Shown in pieces: positions 60,665 through 64,000 of a DNA stretch of 64,000 nt. The position numbers and the translations under genes were made by a program. The stretch is from Planctomycetaceae bacterium. GTDB lineage: Bacteria; Planctomycetota; Planctomycetia; Planctomycetales; Planctomycetaceae. Location: positions 310,001-374,000 of the forward strand of contig JAKFWC010000023.1 of the NCBI GenBank assembly GCA_021732975.1. Reading direction: 5' to 3'. The notes beneath the pieces were generated by a model. It saw only the letters and a list, made by a program, of their open reading frames with translations, was not told the DNA's origin and did not search any database. Each line of letters begins with the position of its first letter. Position 1 is the stretch's first letter.

Positions 60665-61288
60665 GGCGCGACAATCCTCGGGGCGCAACGCGATCGCGTC
60701 GCACCACTGGCGGTTCAAAGGAAAATGAAATCGAGATGTGCTTGGAGAACCAGTCGAAAGGCGCGATGACTGGGGTCACCGGCAGTGAGGTGCGCGACGA
60801 ACGGCGCAAGGCTGCCGGAGACTTCAGTCACCTGCACGACCACCACGCGACAGAGGAATAGCGAAGGACAACGCCGTGGCGTTGAGCGTCACTGTCCGTG
60901 TGCGGCGGTTGCCGTGCGGGACGAACGTCGAAATCGAATTGTTTTGTGAACGGGAGTTGTGGGCGGAGTGTTACCTGCAAAGGCTGCCGAATGTCAATGC
61001 GTCTTCAGCACGATTTGCCGAAGAGGCATTTTGACGCATTCCGAGCCCGAAGCGCCACAACAAATTGCATGGGATGCTTCTCCCGTGCCCCACTGGCTTT
61101 GCCAGTGCAATTAATCACCAGGGCATCCAACAAAAAGGACACTGGCAGAGCCCGTGGCACACCCCAGTTGGTTCCTAACATCCTTCGTTTCAAGACGTTT
61201 GATGCCGCCGTGCAATTCGTTGGTGAACGACGCGTCAAACGTGATGTGTGTCTCGAAGAATGTCCCCGGCACTCGTCAACCGGTTTGT
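60665..61288. other. 624-bp gap with one palindromic element
   Basis: This lies between the TPR gene start and the stop of the LRR lipoprotein gene, both on minus. It holds the palindrome at 61085-61160. Short frames here have poor starts and composition. The stretch 60665-60900 is likely the leader and promoter of the flagellar run, though no sigma-28 or sigma-54 site is convincing. Confidence 0.4.
61085..61160. repeat. Palindromic element upstream of the TPR gene
   Basis: GTGCCCCACTGGCTTTGCCA (61085-61104) pairs with CACTGGCAGAGCCCGTGGCA (61140-61159), with mismatches. Each arm contains the CACTGGC/GCCAGTG palindrome. A GAGCCCGAAGCGCCAC fragment at 61043 belongs to the family seen at 26.2 kb. 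Confidence 0.65.
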
Positions 61289-62614
61289 TTATGGCCCGGT
61301 CACTTCCAGGTTCGGCAGCGCTTGCTTGAGTGTGTCAATCGCCGAGCCGCCGACGTTGAGGCACTGGTTGAGGGCGAGCTTCTTCAGGTTCTTGAACTTC
61401 GCGAGGCTTTCCACGCCGGTGTTCGTGACCTGAGTGTTGGATAGGTTGAGGCTTTCGAGGTTTGTCATCCCATCGAGGTGCTTCAGGCCGTCATCGGTGA
61501 TGCGGGTGTTATCGAGGTTCAGTTCCTTGATCTTCACCAGCTTGCCGAGCGCAGCCAGCCCCGCATCGGTCGTGGATGTGGACCACAGGCTGAGCGTTTC
61601 GAGATTCACCAGCCTGGCGAGATGTTTCACGCCATCATCGCCGAAGATCCCTTCGCTGAGATCGAGTTCGGTGAGCTTTGTCAGCCCGGCGATATTGGCC
61701 AAACCTTCATCTTTCACCAGCGTGTCGCGCATCAACAGGACACGCATCCCGGTCATACCCTTTACGACCACAATGCCTTCGTTTCCCACCAGCGTGCGGT
61801 CGAGCGACAACTCTTCGATTTTCACGAGGTCTTTCCATGCCGACATGCCGGCGTCCTTCAACCGCGTGTCTTCGACGAGAACTTTCCGCAGCTTCGGAAA
61901 TTGACCGAGAATCGCGAGCTGTTCGTCGGTGAAACTGCTACCCCAGACTTCGATGCTTTCCAGATTCTTCAACCCGGACAGTGTCGCCAGTCCTGCCCCC
62001 GTCACGCCCGAGCAACCCCGCAGTTGGAGTTCCACCAATTGCGGCATTTGTCCCACGAATTTCAGTCCGGCGTCGCTGACATTGGTGTAGCGGACACCGA
62101 TCCGTTTCAGGGTTTTCGACTTCGAGAACTTCTCCATCGCCCCATCGCCCACACTGGCCCGGCGCAGGTAAAGCACTTCCAGCTTCGGCAACTTCAGGAA
62201 CGGATCCACGCCGGCATCGGTGATCTTGCTGTTTTCAATGTCGATGAACTTGAGTTCATTGAACACGCCGAAGGATTTGATGGCTTCGTCGTCAATTCCC
62301 GGACCCGAGAGACGGGCACGTTGCAGGTGCGTGAACTTATTGAGATCGGCAAAGAACGCCACGGCATCGGCGGTGGCCTCAAAACTCTTGGTCCGCGACC
62401 AGTCGAATTCGATAACCTGCTTGTCGCCGTTCAATCGCAGTTTGGCGTTCTGCTCTTCGTATTTTTTGACGAGCGCGGCGTCATCGGGAGTCGCTGCAAC
62501 CGCTTGCGGTGCGGCTTCGGGGGCGACGGCGGTCTCTTTAGGCTTCTCCGAAGAACAGCCAGCCACCATCACGCCCAAACTGCACACCGCCATCCACCAC
62601 GCCTGACGCGTCAC
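61289..62614 (-). CDS. Leucine-rich-repeat lipoprotein
   Basis: 441 residues. A lipoprotein signal peptide ends in the lipobox VMVAGC, so Cys20 is lipidated. A linker rich in Ala/Pro/Glu follows to about residue 45. From about 95 to 440 there are roughly 13 leucine-rich repeats of 24 residues, each like LKRIGVRYTNVSDAGLKFVG or LETLSLWSTSTTDAGLAALG. The repeated TDAGL/TDDGL is the GALA-like pattern common in planctomycetes. It is a periplasm-facing binding protein with unknown partner. Confidence 0.92.
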   Translation of the reverse strand: MTRQAWWMAVCSLGVMVAGCSSEKPKETAVAPEAAPQAVAATPDDAALVKKYEEQNAKLRLNGDKQVIEFDWSRTKSFEATADAVAFFADLNKFTHLQRARLSGPGIDDEAIKSFGVFNELKFIDIENSKITDAGVDPFLKLPKLEVLYLRRASVGDGAMEKFSKSKTLKRIGVRYTNVSDAGLKFVGQMPQLVELQLRGCSGVTGAGLATLSGLKNLESIEVWGSSFTDEQLAILGQFPKLRKVLVEDTRLKDAGMSAWKDLVKIEELSLDRTLVGNEGIVVVKGMTGMRVLLMRDTLVKDEGLANIAGLTKLTELDLSEGIFGDDGVKHLARLVNLETLSLWSTSTTDAGLAALGKLVKIKELNLDNTRITDDGLKHLDGMTNLESLNLSNTQVTNTGVESLAKFKNLKKLALNQCLNVGGSAIDTLKQALPNLEVTGP

Positions 62615-62789
62615 AATCCCGCTCCCTGATGATCGTACTTCGATGAAAATCTCCCGCTTTCAAGGTACACCTGCTACCGGACGAACGCAAACACCCTCGT
62701 CAGATCGCGTGATCATCCATTACACTTGATATCCTCCTTGCCGGACGGGAACCGGTTCTGGAACTTCACTTGTTCTGTTGGTAGCGACT

Positions 62790-63617
62790 ATGACGACGCT
62801 CGATTTGACGACGGCCCGGATTGGATTTCTCGGGGCCGGACAGATGGCGACAGCTCTTGCTGCGGGATGGCGCAACGCCGATTGTATTTCCGCGGACCGT
62901 TTGGCGGCGTTTGATGTCGCTCCGACGGCGCTCGAAAAGTTTCAGGCGGCCACCGGCGGGCGGATTGTCGGCGACGCGGGGTCGCTGTTAGCGGAAAGCG
63001 ATGTGGTGTTTCTGGCGATCAAGCCACAGCATCTGTCATCCGCGCTGGGGTCCGCGGCCGGACATTGGCAGCGACGGCATCTTGCGGTCTCCATCGTGGC
63101 CGGGGTGACCGTCAAAACGCTCGGTGAGCTGGTCGGAACGCAGGCTCGAGTGATTCGCGTGATGCCCAACACGCCGTGTCTGATCGGCGCGGGGGCAAGT
63201 GCGTTCGCCCTGGGGCCAACGGCGACGCAGGACGATGGCAAGCTCGTGCAGAAACTGCTTTCCACCGGCGGAATCGCGGCCGAAGTCCCTGAACGCTTGT
63301 TGGACGCCGTGACCGGGCTCTCGGGCAGCGGTCCGGCTTACGTGTATTTGATGATCGAAGCCCTCAGCGATGGCGGCGTGCGGATGGGCTTGCCGCGCGA
63401 ACTCGCCACGCGCTTCGCAGCCCAAACTGTTGCGGGGGCGGCACAGATGGTGTTGCAGACCGGCCTGCATCCGGGGCAACTCAAGGACGCTGTGGCCAGC
63501 CCAGGTGGGACGACGATTGCCGGATTGCACGCGCTCGAAACCGGGAATCTGCGTGGCACGCTGATGAACGCCGTGGTCGCTGCGACGGAACGGGCTCGTG
63601 AACTTTCCGCGGGGTGA
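62790..63617 (+). CDS. proC: Pyrroline-5-carboxylate reductase
   Basis: 275 residues. The NADP Rossmann loop FLGAGQMATALAAGW, the middle VIRVMPNTPCLIGAGASAF and the signature LSGSGPAYVYLMIEALSDGG are complete, as is LKDAVASPGGTTIAGLHALE. It makes proline from pyrroline-5-carboxylate. A TTG lies in frame 12 bases upstream, but the ATG at 62790 fits better. It diverges from the LRR lipoprotein gene across a 175-bp region. Confidence 0.96.
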   Translation: MTTLDLTTARIGFLGAGQMATALAAGWRNADCISADRLAAFDVAPTALEKFQAATGGRIVGDAGSLLAESDVVFLAIKPQHLSSALGSAAGHWQRRHLAVSIVAGVTVKTLGELVGTQARVIRVMPNTPCLIGAGASAFALGPTATQDDGKLVQKLLSTGGIAAEVPERLLDAVTGLSGSGPAYVYLMIEALSDGGVRMGLPRELATRFAAQTVAGAAQMVLQTGLHPGQLKDAVASPGGTTIAGLHALETGNLRGTLMNAVVAATERARELSAG

Positions 63618-63798
63618 TGTTGCGTTTCGGATCGATTGGGTCAATGCCCCTACAATCGATGCGATTGGAACCGCATTTCGGGCGACAATTCTTCACGAAC
63701 GTTGCGTCTTCAACACATCGACGTAGGTTTCCCATGACAGCCGACTAGTTGCGGAGCGCATCACGCCCCGGCTCCGGCTGCCGTTTGGGGAATCGACG

Positions 63799-64000
63799 AT
63801 GGCCGTGACTGCTTCGCTTCCGACTTTACCAGAAAATGTGGCCCGCCCGCGGGGAATGTTCGTCGGGGCTTATCGCGGATTAGTCAACCTGTTGCGTTTG
63901 GGACTCACGGACGATGGCGAAACACTGCGTGATCCTGCTGCAACTCTCGAAGGGATCATTCCCCGTCACGTTCTACGCCGGTTGCTGGCGGCCTTACAGT
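63799..64000 (+). CDS. Start of a gene cut by the window edge
   Basis: From the ATG at 63799 the frame stays open for 67 codons to the right edge. It starts MAVTASLPTLPENVARPRGM, then FVGAYRGLVNLLRLGLTDDG, and later GIIPRHVLRRLLAALQ. The composition is like that of real genes, with several Leu/Arg-rich helices. The visible part is too short for a family call. It lies 181 bp after proC; a GGGGAA about 7 bases before the ATG is a possible ribosome-binding site. Confidence 0.5.
   Translation, partial: MAVTASLPTLPENVARPRGMFVGAYRGLVNLLRLGLTDDGETLRDPAATLEGIIPRHVLRRLLAALQ

Noticed and set aside
60898..61329. 143-codon plus-strand frame with several cysteines
   Set aside because: It runs across the palindrome at 61.1 kb and into the LRR gene; the cysteines have no zinc-finger spacing.

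Overview
The window is GC-rich bacterial chromosome that reads as a planctomycete (class Planctomycetia). Several features point this way. There are many secreted or membrane proteins without clear families, a ParDE-like toxin-antitoxin pair, a Uma2-family protein, a sulfotransferase and a BNR sialidase-like protein with a Tat signal. Peptidoglycan genes (ftsW-murG) occur without ftsZ nearby. Many unrelated palindromic repeats sit between genes. No rRNA, tRNA, CRISPR array, insertion sequence or prophage was seen. The species cannot be named from the sequence alone.

Layout. 0-8 kb (+): the end of an NADH:flavin oxidoreductase, gamma-glutamyltranspeptidase, a membrane protein, a secreted DUF11-repeat protein closed by a strong terminator, a zinc-ribbon membrane protein and a sigma-70 factor. 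8-10.6 kb (-): two overlapping ABC transporter genes. 10.9-12 kb (+): a secreted protein of unknown function. 12-19 kb (-): MMPL exporter, Xaa-Pro peptidase, accB, accC and a phosphofructokinase with the pyrophosphate-type signature. 19-23 kb: small zinc-ribbon protein, sulfotransferase and the mcsA-mcsB arginine-kinase pair. 23-26 kb (+): trpE, a GDP-mannose dehydratase-like gene and trpG in one tight run. 26-36.6 kb (-): argS, rsfS, a three-gene ABC-2 transporter unit, DUF58, Uma2 and fumC. 36.9-40.4 kb (+): ftsW-murG and an NAD-dependent epimerase/dehydratase. 40.4-50 kb (-): a toxin-antitoxin operon whose toxin carries an in-frame amber codon, a HAD phosphatase, a Gly-rich TPR protein, a SnoaL-like protein, an HtrA protease and a sialidase-like protein. 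50.3-60.7 kb (-): a flagellar basal-body cluster (TPR protein, FlgN-like, NtrC-like regulator, flgB, flgC, fliE, fliF, fliG, fliH), then a DgkA-like membrane protein. 61-64 kb: LRR lipoprotein, proC and the start of an unidentified gene.

The genes are mostly core metabolism and envelope functions. The tight units with four-base ATGA overlaps are accC-pfk, gmd-trpG, ftsW-murG, the ABC-2 permease with its tethered partner, and the two ABC genes at 10 kb. The most notable findings are these: the toxin gene broken by one TAG codon; the flagellar NtrC-family regulator that has lost its phosphoacceptor, Walker A lysine and GAFTGA loop while keeping its DNA-binding helix-turn-helix; a 43-residue basic ORF; and at least ten palindromic intergenic elements, two families of which occur twice in the window in opposite orientations.
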